This document shows, piece by piece, positions 23,345 to 31,252 of a DNA stretch of 64,000 bases. Source of the DNA: Streptomyces rishiriensis (GTDB lineage: Bacteria > Actinomycetota > Actinomycetes > Streptomycetales > Streptomycetaceae); assembly GCF_003112535.1 (NCBI RefSeq), contig NZ_BEWA01000005.1:562013-626012 (forward strand), given 5' to 3'. Position 1 is the stretch's first letter, and each line of letters opens with the position of its first letter. The position numbers and the translations under genes were made by a program. The notes under the pieces were generated by a model. That model saw only the letters and a program-made list of their open reading frames with translations. It made no database searches and was not told the DNA's origin.

Positions 23345-24004
23345 ATGAGGAAACACGTGGATCAGCTGCTGCGCGTACAGAACTTCACCATCTCGAGCGA
23401 CGGCGTCGCAGCGGGCGAGGACCAGAGTCTGGAGCGGCCCTTCGGCCACCACATCGATCCGGGCAAGCTCTTCGCCTGGGCCGGAGCCACCGCGAGCTGG
23501 CCCAACCGCACCGAGCCCGGGGGCAGCCGGGGCCTCGACGACTACTTCACCCGGGACTTCGGCCACAACATCGGCGCCGAGATCATGGGGCGCAACAAGT
23601 TCGGACCCCAGCGCGGCCCGTGGACCGACCACGAGTGGCGCGGATGGTGGGGCGACGAGCCGCCGTTCCACACGCCTGTCTTCGTCCTGACCCACCACAC
23701 ACGTCCGTCGTTCACGCTGTCCGACACCACGTTCCATTTCGTGGACGGCGACCCCGCCTCCGTTCTCGCACAGGCGCGCGAGGCCGCGCAGGGCAAGGAC
23801 GTCCGGCTCGGCGGCGGCGTGACCACGGTCCGGGAGTTCCTCGACGCCGACCTCGTCGACACCCTGCACGTGGTGGTCTCACCGGTGAAGCTGGGGTCCG
23901 GACTCCGCCTCTGGGACTCGCCCGACGAGTTGCTGGACCGCTTCCACCTGGACGTCGTGCCGAGCCCCAGCGGTGTGACGCACCACCTCTTCTGGCGCAG
24001 GTGA
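23345..24004 (+). CDS. Dihydrofolate-reductase-like (RibD C-terminal) protein
   Basis: A 219-residue protein with the RibD C-terminal/DHFR-like fold. VQNFTISSDGVAAGED is the opening strand and substrate loop, IMGRNKFGPQRGPW matches the characteristic GR(x)T-like turn, and DVRLGGGVTTVREFLDADLVDTLHVVVSPVKLGSG is the NADPH-binding and C-terminal portion. Members reduce unknown substrates; true folate reduction is unlikely for this branch. The start follows GGAGG eleven bases upstream, slightly long. It is monocistronic, ended by the hairpin at 24025-24050. Confidence 0.9.
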   Translation: MRKHVDQLLRVQNFTISSDGVAAGEDQSLERPFGHHIDPGKLFAWAGATASWPNRTEPGGSRGLDDYFTRDFGHNIGAEIMGRNKFGPQRGPWTDHEWRGWWGDEPPFHTPVFVLTHHTRPSFTLSDTTFHFVDGDPASVLAQAREAAQGKDVRLGGGVTTVREFLDADLVDTLHVVVSPVKLGSGLRLWDSPDELLDRFHLDVVPSPSGVTHHLFWRR

Positions 24005-24024
24005 CGAGCGGCGGACCCGCCGGC

Positions 24025-24050
24025 CGCGGTGACCGTTTCCGGTCACCGCG
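24025..24050. terminator. Bidirectional terminator
   Basis: CGCGGTGACC (24025-24034) and GGTCACCGCG (24041-24050) form a perfect 10-pair stem with a six-base loop, immediately before the stop of the convergent EamA gene. Confidence 0.8.
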
Positions 24051-25055
24051 CTAAGCGGCCGTCCCACGAGCCGACAGCTCCCGTTCGGGGCCGCCGGAGG
24101 CCACCGGCCCCGGCGAGCCCTTGGCGGGCGCGGACGACTGGGCGATGAACGCGCCGAGGAGCACCACCGCCCCGCCGGCGATCTGCGGGGTGGAGAGGTG
24201 CTCGCCGAGCAGCACCCAGGCCAGCACCGTCGCGATGACCGCTTCCAGACAGGCGACCACCCCGGCGACCTGCGGGGAGAGCCGGCGCACGGAGACCACG
24301 CCGGTGACGTACGCGACGACCGTCGCGAGCAGCACGATCCACGCGAGCAGCAGCCAGGCGGGAACCTCGGAGCCGTTCATGCCGGCGGTGTGCGCGAGCA
24401 CGGACCAGTCCATGCCCCAGGGCCGGGCGACGACCGTCAGCACGACGGCGCCCACCAGGAGGCCGTAGGCGATGACGCCGAGCGGATCGGGGACGTCGTC
24501 GCCGCAGTCGCTGCCCTGGTCGGACAGGACGAAGTAGCCGACCTGGCAGCACGCGGCCGCCAGCGCGAGCAGCAGACCCAGGGCGTCGAAGCCCAGGCCC
24601 GCCCAGATCTCGACCACACAGGCCAGTCCGCCCACCGCCAGGACGACGCCGAGCGCTGCGGCCCGGGTCACCGGCCGCCGTTGCACGAAGCGCACCCAGC
24701 CCAGCACCAGGGCGGGCGCGAGGTACTCCACGAGCAGCGCCACGCCGACGGGGATCCGGGATATCGCGGCGAAGTAGAACGCCTGCACCCCGGCCACGCC
24801 GAGCAGACCGAAGCCGGCGAGCAGCGCGGGCCGGCTGCGCACCAGCGTGCGATGGCGCACGGCGAGCGGCAGCATCACCAGCGCCGCGCCGGTCACCCGC
24901 AGCCACACCACGTGCAGCGGGTCGAGGCCCGCCTCGATCAGCGGCTTCGCCGCGACCCCGGATCCGCCGAAGGCGAGGGCCGATCCGACCGCGAGAGAGA
25001 GCCCGATGCCCTTTCCGCGGCTGCCCTGGCTGCTCACAGAGGTACGCACCGCCAC
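24051..25055 (-). CDS. EamA-family (DMT superfamily) transporter, second copy
   Basis: A 334-residue membrane protein with ten hydrophobic segments in two EamA repeats. GLSLAVGSALAFGGSGVAAKPLIEAG opens the first repeat, and SPQVAGVVACLEAVIATVLAWVLLGEHL is the conserved end of the second. The C-terminal ~30 residues are hydrophilic. It shares little with the EamA protein at 20172 beyond the fold, so the two likely have different substrates. The start is uncertain: GTG 25055 is chosen because it removes an unlikely leader, but no Shine-Dalgarno sequence is seen and ATG 25130 is also open. Confidence 0.88.
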   Translation of the reverse strand: MAVRTSVSSQGSRGKGIGLSLAVGSALAFGGSGVAAKPLIEAGLDPLHVVWLRVTGAALVMLPLAVRHRTLVRSRPALLAGFGLLGVAGVQAFYFAAISRIPVGVALLVEYLAPALVLGWVRFVQRRPVTRAAALGVVLAVGGLACVVEIWAGLGFDALGLLLALAAACCQVGYFVLSDQGSDCGDDVPDPLGVIAYGLLVGAVVLTVVARPWGMDWSVLAHTAGMNGSEVPAWLLLAWIVLLATVVAYVTGVVSVRRLSPQVAGVVACLEAVIATVLAWVLLGEHLSTPQIAGGAVVLLGAFIAQSSAPAKGSPGPVASGGPERELSARGTAA

Positions 25056-25137
25056 ATGATGACAGGCGATGACATGAGCGTCACCCCCGTTGACACCTGT
25101 CTCATCGGCTGGACGGCGTGAGCGGGACACGAGCCTT

Positions 25138-25779
25138 TCAGCAGGCGGGTCCGCCGCCTTCGAGACACGCCTCGCGCTCCTGGGGGCCGGCCTCGATCCG
25201 GGCCCGCAGTTCGTACAGGTCGACGCCGGCGCGGGTGAGGACCTCGACCGCCCGGGCCTGCGGGTCCGCGACCATCGCCGCGAGCAGGTCGACGCCCCGG
25301 GCCGGAGCGCCGGTGCGCCGGGCAGCCTCGTCGCGCGCCTGCTCCAGCGCGGCCGCGGCCAGCGGGGACAGCCCCTCGACGGCCGTCGGGCCGGGCGCCC
25401 CGTCCGGGTCCGCGACGGCCGCCGCCGCGGACGTCCGGCCGGAAGGCGCGACGGCTGTCACGACGGGCATGGCGCCGGAGTCCTCGACGCCGCCCTGCCA
25501 GCGCAGCCCGTAGCCGATGCTGCGCTGGACGAGATAGCCGAGCAGCCGGGCGAGCTGGGGGCCGCCGTCGAAGGCGGCGCGGACCTGGGGGTCGTGTTCG
25601 AGGAGCGAGTGCAGCAGATGGGCGGTGTCGACCTGCCGGTCTCCGTCCCGCACCGCCCGGCGTCGGGCGGAGGCGAGCGCCGCCGCCGCCTCGGCGCCGA
25701 GCCCGGGGACGTCGTCCCTGCCGTGCGCCGCCTGGTCGCGGGGCGACTGCCGGGGGATTCGGGGTTGCACGTCTCCCAT
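25138..25779 (-). CDS. Clp N-terminal-domain protein (ClpR-like repeats, no ATPase)
   Basis: A 213-residue protein made of Clp repeat (Clp_N) sequences without an ATPase module. GAEAAAALASARRRAVRDGDRQVDTAHLLHSLLE is one repeat unit and LSPLAAAALEQARDEAARRTGAPARGVDLLAAMV the second, separated by a low-complexity Ala/Val/Pro region. Clp_N domains bind adaptor or substrate proteins for ClpC/ClpA, so this may be a free adaptor or a decoy. ATG 25779 is taken as the start; upstream in-frame starts exist. It ends in EREACLEGGGPAC. Confidence 0.78.
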   Translation of the reverse strand: MGDVQPRIPRQSPRDQAAHGRDDVPGLGAEAAAALASARRRAVRDGDRQVDTAHLLHSLLEHDPQVRAAFDGGPQLARLLGYLVQRSIGYGLRWQGGVEDSGAMPVVTAVAPSGRTSAAAAVADPDGAPGPTAVEGLSPLAAAALEQARDEAARRTGAPARGVDLLAAMVADPQARAVEVLTRAGVDLYELRARIEAGPQEREACLEGGGPAC

Positions 25780-25997
25780 CCCATCAGTCCCCACCGGGTG
25801 CGGTCGTCCCCGGCAGGAAGCATCTTCACGTCCCACGCAGAGCGGAGCAGGGCCGCCGGGTTCTCCTCCTTACGGATGAGATCAGGCCGTTTCCCTCGAC
25901 GGGGCGCGCGCCTCCTTGCCCCACGCCCCTCACGCAACCGAGGGGCCGTTCCCGCGCGCGTGGGACGTGTTCGACGCGGCGGTGATCCGGCGCGCGG

Positions 25998-26048
25998 GGT
26001 GACGCGCCCGGGAGGGTGACGCGGCCGGGAGGGTGACGCGGCCGGTGG
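25998..26048. repeat. Three 17-base tandem repeats
   Basis: Units GGTGACGCGCCCGGGAG, GGTGACGCGGCCGGGAG and GGTGACGCGGCCGGTGG follow each other exactly at 25998, 26015 and 26032. Less regular GGGTCGCGGGACC/GGGCCGCGAGG copies follow to 26110. They lie in untranslated DNA. Confidence 0.85.
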
Positions 26049-26143
26049 GTCGCGGGACCGATGGGCCGCGAGGTCTCGGCGGGCCGCGAGGTCGGTGGGT
26101 CGCGAGGTAGGCGCCCGCCCGGACCTCCTTGCCGGACCGCACG

Positions 26144-26162
26144 TACTGACGGTTCGTCAGTA
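26144..26162. promoter_or_regulatory. 19-base palindromic operator upstream of SRPBCC gene
   Basis: TACTGACG and CGTCAGTA form a perfect 8-base inverted repeat around GTT, followed by AT-rich TATTGAATGTT. Such 19-base dyads are typical TetR operators. It lies 75 bases before the SRPBCC start; no TetR gene is adjacent. Confidence 0.6.
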
Positions 26163-26236
26163 TTGAATGTTCGACCGTCTGGAGCTACGTTCCGCGACAC
26201 CGCAGCCGGAGCTGCCCGACACGAAGAGGTGGTCGC

Positions 26237-26665
26237 ATGGCCGAAGTCAGCGCCGAGGCACGCATCCAGGCGCCGGCCGAGAAGGTGTGGGCCCAGCTCA
26301 CCGACTGGCCGGCCTACGGAGAGTGGAACGCGACCCACACCAACTTCCCCAAGGGCGGCCCCGCGACCCTCGAACCGGGCGCGACGTTCCTGGAGAACAT
26401 GAAGCTCATGGGCTTCCCGGCCGAGGTCGAGTGGACCGTGGCGGAGCTGGAGCCGGCCCGGGTGCTCGCCATCCGCGGCAAGGGGCCGATGGCGGTGTCC
26501 GTGGCCACCCGCTACACCCTGACCCCCGACGGGAACGCCACGACGGTCCGCATCGACGGCGAGTTCACCGGCGCGGCCGTGTCGCTGATGGCGGGCAAGC
26601 TCAAGGACTCGGGGACGGCCGCCCTGAACGAGTCGCTGCGCAAGCTGGGCACGCTGGTGACCTGA
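26237..26665 (+). CDS. SRPBCC (START/Bet v1-like) family protein
   Basis: A 142-residue SRPBCC-fold protein, the helix-grip fold used by polyketide cyclases, CoxG-like and lipid-binding proteins. EVSAEARIQAPAEKVWAQLTDWPAYGEWNATH is the standard opening, with VEWTVAELEPARVLAIRGKG and TLTPDGNATTVRIDGEF forming the sheet and a long C-terminal helix ending NESLRKLGTL. It probably binds a hydrophobic ligand; none can be named. A perfect TetR-type dyad lies upstream (26144-26162). It stands alone, followed by a bidirectional terminator. Confidence 0.88.
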   Translation: MAEVSAEARIQAPAEKVWAQLTDWPAYGEWNATHTNFPKGGPATLEPGATFLENMKLMGFPAEVEWTVAELEPARVLAIRGKGPMAVSVATRYTLTPDGNATTVRIDGEFTGAAVSLMAGKLKDSGTAALNESLRKLGTLVT

Positions 26666-26721
26666 GCGCGGCCCGGAGCCGGACCGGACGCCGGATTCGC
26701 GCGGCGCCCCCGCCCGACGGG

Positions 26722-26759
26722 CGAAGGCGCCCCGCGGCCGGTTCCGCGGAGCGCCTTCG
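26722..26759. terminator. Bidirectional terminator between SRPBCC and PadR genes
   Basis: CGAAGGCGC (26722-26730) pairs with GCGCCTTCG (26751-26759), and CCGCGG/CCGCGG inside (26732-26737, 26744-26749) extends the hairpin. It lies in the gap between convergent genes. Confidence 0.75.
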
Positions 26760-26786
26760 TCGTCGTGCGGCCCGTCACCGGCCGGC

Positions 26787-27425
26787 TCAGTCCTCGTCGG
26801 CGAGGATCAGGTACAGCTTCTTGCGGGCCTCGTTGATCACCGCGAGGGCCTTCTCGCGCTGCTCCTTGCTGCCGGTCTTCCAGACCTGGCCGAAGGCCTC
26901 CATCAGGCCGAAGCCCGCCTGGCGGATCTCGCCGAGAGCCTCCCAGTCGACCCCGCGCGAAGCCTCCTCCCAGGGGGCGTCCGGGCCCTCCTCGGCGGCC
27001 GTGCGGCCTTCTTCCGTGAGCGAGAACAGCTTCTTGCCGCCGTCGCTCGCACTGCTGATCAGGCCCTCGTCCTCCAGCAGCTGGAGGGTCGGGTACACCG
27101 ATCCCGGGCTGGGCTTCCACGCCCCGCCGCTGCGCTCGGCGATCTCCTGGATCATCTCGTAGCCGTGCATGGGCCGGTCCGTGAGCAGGGCCAGGATCGA
27201 GGCCCGCACGTCTCCGCGCCGCGCCCTCCCCCTGGGTCCGCCACGTCCCCGTCCGCCCCAGGGGCCCGAGCCGAAGCCCGGACCGCCGAAGCCGAAGCCC
27301 GGGCCACCCTGACCCGGACCGCCCGGGCCGAAGGGCCCGAAGGCCGCACGCCGTCCGTCGAAGCCGCCGAGGCCGCGCCGGGGGCCGTCCTGTCCATGTC
27401 CACGCTCGAATCCGTGGGTACGCAT
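26787..27425 (-). CDS. PadR-family regulator with Gly/Phe/Arg-rich N-terminal tail
   Basis: A 212-residue regulator. The PadR winged HTH covers about residues 72-150 (RASILALLTDRPMHGYEMIQEIAERSGG, PSPGSVYPTLQLLEDEGLI, KLFSLTEEGR), followed by a helical dimerisation region ending EARKKLYLILADED. The first 70 residues are unusual: a disordered stretch rich in Gly, Phe, Pro and Arg (GPGFGFGGPGFGSG, GGRGRGGPRGRARR). ATG 27425 is favoured by AAGGAG nine bases upstream. The dyad ATCGTTGA/TCAACGAT at 27447-27476 lies in the divergent gap with the SDR gene, so it probably represses itself and that gene. Confidence 0.92.
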   Translation of the reverse strand: MRTHGFERGHGQDGPRRGLGGFDGRRAAFGPFGPGGPGQGGPGFGFGGPGFGSGPWGGRGRGGPRGRARRGDVRASILALLTDRPMHGYEMIQEIAERSGGAWKPSPGSVYPTLQLLEDEGLISSASDGGKKLFSLTEEGRTAAEEGPDAPWEEASRGVDWEALGEIRQAGFGLMEAFGQVWKTGSKEQREKALAVINEARKKLYLILADED

Positions 27426-27446
27426 CGCAAACCACTCCTTCATTCC

Positions 27447-27476
27447 ATCGTTGATCTGTCGCGATGCGTCAACGAT
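27447..27476. promoter_or_regulatory. Inverted repeat, likely PadR operator
   Basis: ATCGTTGA (27447-27454) and TCAACGAT (27469-27476) form a perfect 8-base inverted repeat with a 14-base centre, followed by AT-rich ATATTGG. It lies between the divergent PadR and SDR genes. Confidence 0.6.
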
Positions 27477-27524
27477 ATATTGGTGAAGTTCACTTGGCAA
27501 GACCCTGCCGCTTAGGGTGCGGAC

Positions 27525-28340
27525 ATGACATCCCCGAACGCCCCGCACGGCCCGGTGCACAGCCCCTCGGCCGCCTACCTCTCCGAGCTGTTCTCCCTGG
27601 ACGGATGGGTCGCCCTGGTGACCGGCGGCAGTTCCGGCATCGGCCGCGGCATCGCGGGCGCGCTCGCACGGGCGGGGGCGAGCGTGGTGATCGTGGCGCG
27701 CAGGGAGGCGGAGCTGGCCGCGGCGGTCGACGAGCTCACGGCGGACGGCTGCCGGGCCGCCTGGGTGAGCGGCGACCTGAGCGACCGCGACGGGGTGCGC
27801 ACCGCGGCGGAGCGGGCCGCCGAGGTCTACGGCGAGCCCGACATCCTGGTCAACTGCGCCGGGATCAATCTGCGGCCGCCGATGGACGAGCTGGACGAGA
27901 CGGTGTGGGACGCGACCATGAGCGTGAACCTGGAGGCGCCCTATCTGCTGGGCCGGCGCTTCGGACCCGGCATGGCCGAGCGGGGCTTCGGGCGGATCAT
28001 CCACATCACCTCGCAGCAGGCGCACCGGGCGTTCGTCCGCAGCGGCGCCTACGGAGTCTCCAAGGGCGCGCTGGAGTCGCTCGCCCGCTCCCAGGCCGAG
28101 GCCTGGTCGCCGCACGGCGTCACCTGCAACACGCTGGTGCCCGGGTTCGTCATGACCCCGCTCAACACACGGCTGTCGTCCGACCCCGAGAAGGTGGCGG
28201 CGCTGGCCGCGCGCACGATGGTCGGCCGCAACGGCCTCGCCGAGGACTTCGCCGGTGCGGCGGTGTTCCTGGCGAGCCGCGCCTCCGGCTACGTCACCGG
28301 GCAGGCGGTCTTCGTCGACGGAGGGTTCTCCGTCCACTGA
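27525..28340 (+). CDS. Short-chain dehydrogenase/reductase
   Basis: A 271-residue classical SDR. The cofactor site is GGSSGIGRG, the NAG motif occurs as NCAGINLRPP, and the catalytic residues are in ITSQQAHRAFVRSGAYGVSKGAL, where Ser-Gln-Gln precedes the Tyr-x3-Lys. VTGQAVFVDGGFSVH ends the protein. Closest in style to gluconate 5-dehydrogenase or 2-deoxygluconate dehydrogenase, but the substrate is not certain. TAGGGT lies six bases before the ATG with no ribosome-binding site, so the message is probably leaderless. It is divergent from the PadR gene, which likely controls it. Confidence 0.91.
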   Translation: MTSPNAPHGPVHSPSAAYLSELFSLDGWVALVTGGSSGIGRGIAGALARAGASVVIVARREAELAAAVDELTADGCRAAWVSGDLSDRDGVRTAAERAAEVYGEPDILVNCAGINLRPPMDELDETVWDATMSVNLEAPYLLGRRFGPGMAERGFGRIIHITSQQAHRAFVRSGAYGVSKGALESLARSQAEAWSPHGVTCNTLVPGFVMTPLNTRLSSDPEKVAALAARTMVGRNGLAEDFAGAAVFLASRASGYVTGQAVFVDGGFSVH

Positions 28341-28370
28341 GCCGGGCCCGCGGCGGGCCGTGCCGCCGCA

Positions 28371-29213
28371 CTACTCGGCCTGGGGGGTGAACTGCAGGAT
28401 CTCGTCGCCTTCGGGCTGGACGACGCCGTACGTGCTCTCCGGCACCTCGTTCCAGGCGCCGGGCAGGTCGCCCAGGGGCTCGGAGACGATGAGGCGGGTC
28501 TCGTCGGAGACCTCGCGCAGGAACGCCATGTCGGGGTGGAGGTCCCGCAGGGTCTCCACCCGGGTGCTGTAGAAGAGCGAGCGCGACGCGCCCTGGCTGG
28601 AGTAGCGGAACGCCCACAGGCGCACGCCCTCGGTCACGGCGACCGTCATCTGCAGCGGGAACTCCACGCCGTGCGCGTGCCCGACGCGTTCCACCAGGCC
28701 CACCATGCGTGCGACCGCGCCCGGCGGATCCTCCTCCAGGCCGAAGGTGAGAGCCAGGAAGAACATCAGCTCGGAGTCGGTGGAGCCCTCGATGTCGGGG
28801 AAGAGCAACGGGTCGACGGCGAGGGCGAGCTCGCGGCGGATGCGGTGGAAGTCGGCGATCGCGCCGTTGTGCATCCACATCCAGCGGCCGTGCCGGAACG
28901 GATGGCTGTTGGTCTGCTGCACCGCCGAGCCGGTCGAGGCCCGGATGTGGGCGAAGAACAGCGAGGAGCGGACGTGTCCGGCGATCTCCCGCAGGTTGCG
29001 GTTGCTCCAGGCCGGGCCGATCTCCCGGACGACCGCGGGAGTGGTCCCGGCCGCCCCGTCGGACGCGTACCAGCCGACGCCGAAGCCGTCGCCGTTCGTC
29101 GTCTCCACGCCCATCCTGGAGTGCAGACTCTGGTCGATCAGCGAGTGGGCCGGCCGGTAGAGAATCGTTTCGAGCAGGATGGGGGTGCCTGAGTAGGCGA
29201 GCCAACGGCACAT
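28371..29213 (-). CDS. Class II glutamine amidotransferase (YafJ/EgtC-like)
   Basis: A 280-residue Ntn-hydrolase. The nucleophile cysteine is residue 2 (MCRWLAYSG), exposed after removal of Met. GVETTNGDGFGVGWY and FAHIRASTGSAVQQTNSHPFRHGRWMWMHNGAI are the glutaminase oxyanion and substrate loops, and STDSELMFFLAL follows. It resembles YafJ-type stand-alone amidotransferases and EgtC of ergothioneine synthesis, but no ergothioneine genes are near, so I would not call it EgtC. ATG 29213 is set by the Cys2 requirement. Confidence 0.92.
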   Translation of the reverse strand: MCRWLAYSGTPILLETILYRPAHSLIDQSLHSRMGVETTNGDGFGVGWYASDGAAGTTPAVVREIGPAWSNRNLREIAGHVRSSLFFAHIRASTGSAVQQTNSHPFRHGRWMWMHNGAIADFHRIRRELALAVDPLLFPDIEGSTDSELMFFLALTFGLEEDPPGAVARMVGLVERVGHAHGVEFPLQMTVAVTEGVRLWAFRYSSQGASRSLFYSTRVETLRDLHPDMAFLREVSDETRLIVSEPLGDLPGAWNEVPESTYGVVQPEGDEILQFTPQAE

Positions 29214-29347
29214 CTTCGCCGCCTTCCTGGCAGTGCCGGACAACGGGACCGGACGGGAGCGGCCCGGCGGGGTCAGTCCGCGAACCGGTCCGGCCAGACC
29301 ACGCACGGAGCCCGGATGAACCCGGAGCCGGGAGGCCGGCGGCCGGG

Positions 29348-29391
29348 TCCGCCCGGAGTCCGCCCGGAGTCCGCCCGGAGTCCGCTCGGGG
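29348..29391. repeat. Four 11-base tandem repeats
   Basis: TCCGCCCGGAG is repeated three times exactly (29348, 29359, 29370) and once as TCCGCTCGGGG (29381). It lies in the gap between the amidotransferase and SHOCT protein genes. Confidence 0.88.
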
Positions 29392-29399
29392 TGGACGGC

Positions 29400-29831
29400 T
29401 CAGCGGCCGGAACCGCTCAGGACCATCTGCTTCGCCTTGGCGAACTCCTCGTCCGTGATGTCGCCGCGGGCGCGGATCTCGGAGAGCCGGGCGAGTTCGT
29501 CGACGCTGCTGGAGGGGCCGCCGGGGCTCTTGGCCGTCTCGCGGACGTAGCTGTCGAAGGCCTGCTGCTGCTCACGCGCCTGCGAGATCTCCCTGCGCCC
29601 CATGTCCTTGCCCCGCGCGACCACGTAGACGAACACGCCGAGGAAGGGCAGGAGCACGCAGAAGACCAGCCAGCCGGCCTTCGCCCAGCCGCTGAGGTGA
29701 TCGTCGCGCAGGATGTCGACGACGACCCGGAACAGCAGGACGAACCACATGACCCACAGGAAGAACACCAGCATGGTCCAGAAGGCGCTCAGCAGCGGAT
29801 AGTCGTACGCGAGGTACGTGTCCCCACTCAT
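29400..29831 (-). CDS. Membrane protein with PLDc_N-like and SHOCT domains
   Basis: A 143-residue protein. Two transmembrane segments (SAFWTMLVFFLWVMWFVLLFRV and AGWLVFCVLLPFLGVFVYVVARG) form the short PLD-nuclease N-terminal-like region, and a C-terminal SHOCT motif (LARLSEIRARGDITDEEFAKAKQMVL) follows after a charged linker. SHOCT segments are oligomerisation or membrane-anchoring motifs of unknown detailed role. ATG 29831 follows GGAGGAAAGAG. By analogy it may belong to envelope-stress responses, with HdeD-like and other small membrane genes just downstream in the same orientation. Confidence 0.88.
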   Translation of the reverse strand: MSGDTYLAYDYPLLSAFWTMLVFFLWVMWFVLLFRVVVDILRDDHLSGWAKAGWLVFCVLLPFLGVFVYVVARGKDMGRREISQAREQQQAFDSYVRETAKSPGGPSSSVDELARLSEIRARGDITDEEFAKAKQMVLSGSGR

Positions 29832-29934
29832 CTCTTTCCTCCGTTCCGGGCTCTCGCCCGACAACCCGGCATGGCCTCGCATGCCGTTCCCAGCCTGCGC
29901 CGGAAGGAGCCGGCCGACCTCACCCGGGACGGGT

Positions 29935-29994
29935 GAGCCCGATACCGGCGAGCCCGATACGGGCAAGCCCGATACAGGCGGCAGCGATACGAGC
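29935..29994. repeat. Four 15-base tandem repeats
   Basis: GAGCCCGATACCGGC, GAGCCCGATACGGGC, AAGCCCGATACAGGC and GGCAGCGATACGAGC follow each other at 29935, 29950, 29965 and 29980, diverging from left to right. The array is intergenic, between the SHOCT and HdeD-like genes. Confidence 0.85.
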
Positions 29995-30027
29995 GGGCCC
30001 CGGCCGCCCCGGTGGCGGACGTGCGCA

Positions 30028-30732
30028 TCAGACGGTCCCGTCGCGGTAGCCGCCGTCCCGGCCCTCGTCCAGGTCCCCTGCGGCCGTGCCGGCCCTGCGG
30101 ACCGCGGCCCGCCAGGCGAAGGCGACGGCCGCCTCGATCAGGGCGAGCAGGACCAGCCACAGGCCCAGCAGCCGGGTCAGCGCCCGGGCCGACTCGGTGG
30201 GCAGCGCGAGCACGACGATCCCCGCGACGATCGCGAGCACCGCCGCGCCGACCACGACGCCCCGGTGGGGCATGTCCCTGGTGGCGAGAGCCGTGAAGAG
30301 CGTGACGATGCCGGACACCAGCCACAGGACGCCGACGATCAGCGACAGCGCGGCGATGGTCTGCAGCGGGTTCCGCAGGCACAGCACCCCGGCGACCACG
30401 TAGAGCACCGCCAGCAGCAGCCCGGTCACCCGGGCGCCGCCGTCCTCCCCGGCGAAGGACGCCACGAACCGGAACAGCCCGGTCGCCAGCAGGTACAGGC
30501 CGATGAGGACCGCGAGGACGTGCAGGGTCTCCTCGGGCCAGACCAGGATCAGGATGCCCGGCACGAACGTCACGACCGCCGAACCGAGGATCCACGTCCA
30601 GGAACGCCCGAGCACGGCCAGGGCGGCGGTCGGATCGCCGGTCGCCGGGACGGGACCCGGATCCGGACCCGGCCCGGCGGGCGGTCGGGGACCGGGGCCG
30701 GGGTGCGGTGCGGGACCAGGTGACACGCTCAT
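30028..30732 (-). CDS. HdeD-family (DUF308) membrane protein
   Basis: A 234-residue protein with six hydrophobic segments of the HdeD/DUF308 type (WTWILGSAVVTFVPGILILVWPEETL, LLAVLYVVAGVLCLRNPLQTI, GLWLVLLALIEAAVAFAW). HdeD of E. coli is an acid-resistance membrane protein, and actinobacterial relatives are common stress genes. The first 35 residues are Pro/Gly-rich and disordered. ATG 30732 follows GAGGAGGAGTC. It lies between the SHOCT protein gene and the small protein gene at 30783, all on the minus strand, so a stress operon is plausible. Confidence 0.88.
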   Translation of the reverse strand: MSVSPGPAPHPGPGPRPPAGPGPDPGPVPATGDPTAALAVLGRSWTWILGSAVVTFVPGILILVWPEETLHVLAVLIGLYLLATGLFRFVASFAGEDGGARVTGLLLAVLYVVAGVLCLRNPLQTIAALSLIVGVLWLVSGIVTLFTALATRDMPHRGVVVGAAVLAIVAGIVVLALPTESARALTRLLGLWLVLLALIEAAVAFAWRAAVRRAGTAAGDLDEGRDGGYRDGTV

Positions 30733-30782
30733 GACTCCTCCTCGTGTCCTCGCGTCGGGCGAAGACGTCGGTCCCCGGAACG

Positions 30783-30980
30783 TCACTGCGGCAGCTGACG
30801 CATCTCCAGGACCCGCAGCCCCAGGGACTGGCAGCGAGCCAGCAGCCCGTACAGATGGGCCTCGTCGACGACTTGTCCGAACAGCACGGTCTGGCCGGAC
30901 ATGACCACATGGTCCAGCTCCGGAAAGGCCTCGGTCAGCGGCTCCGAAAGCTGTCCTTCGACGCGGATCTCGTAGCGCAT
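30783..30980 (-). CDS. Small conserved hypothetical protein (65 residues)
   Basis: A 65-residue soluble protein: MRYEIRVEGQLSEPLTEAFP, then ELDHVVMSGQTVLFGQVVDEAHLYGLLARCQSLGLRVLEMRQL. The pattern (strand, amphipathic helix, paired strands, helix) resembles small ACT- or ferredoxin-like alpha/beta proteins that recur in Streptomyces near stress genes. ATG 30980 follows GGAGCAGCTC-type purine bases on the minus strand. It is upstream of the HdeD-like gene by 50 bases and probably co-transcribed. Function unknown. Confidence 0.78.
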   Translation of the reverse strand: MRYEIRVEGQLSEPLTEAFPELDHVVMSGQTVLFGQVVDEAHLYGLLARCQSLGLRVLEMRQLPQ

Positions 30981-31220
30981 GAGCTGCTCCCGGGACGGCC
31001 TGGGACAGGCGGACTGCGCCCATACCGCGATCCTCCGTCCCCCACGGACCCCCGGCCTCACCCGCTGGAGGTGAAAGCCGCGCGGGGGGACCGGCAGCGG
31101 GCCGGGGCACGTCAGCCGGGCGGCGCGTGTCCGCCCGACGGACGGGGGCGGGCAGGCAACCGGGCGGCCCGGTGAGCGCGCAGGCCCGGTGGGCGGCAGG
31201 TGCCGGGAGGTAAACAGGCC

Positions 31221-31231
31221 GGGGGGGGGGG
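31221..31231. repeat. Homopolymer of 11 guanines
   Basis: Eleven consecutive G lie in the gap between the small gene at 30980 and the membrane protein gene at 31253. Long G runs slip during replication and are also frequent assembly-error sites. Confidence 0.85.
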
Positions 31232-31252
31232 AGGCGAGGAGCAGCCGGAGGG

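Larger units (their letters stand above)
25780..26236. other. Gene-poor intergenic region with tandem repeats and a dyad
   Basis: About 457 bases without a convincing gene. It holds three 17-base tandem units at 25998-26048, diverged GTGGGTCGCGAGG-type repeats to about 26110, and the regulatory dyad at 26144-26162 that probably serves the downstream SRPBCC gene. Confidence 0.65.

Noticed and set aside
29935..29994. CRISPR array
   Set aside because: The 15-base units are contiguous with no spacers and no cas genes are in the window.
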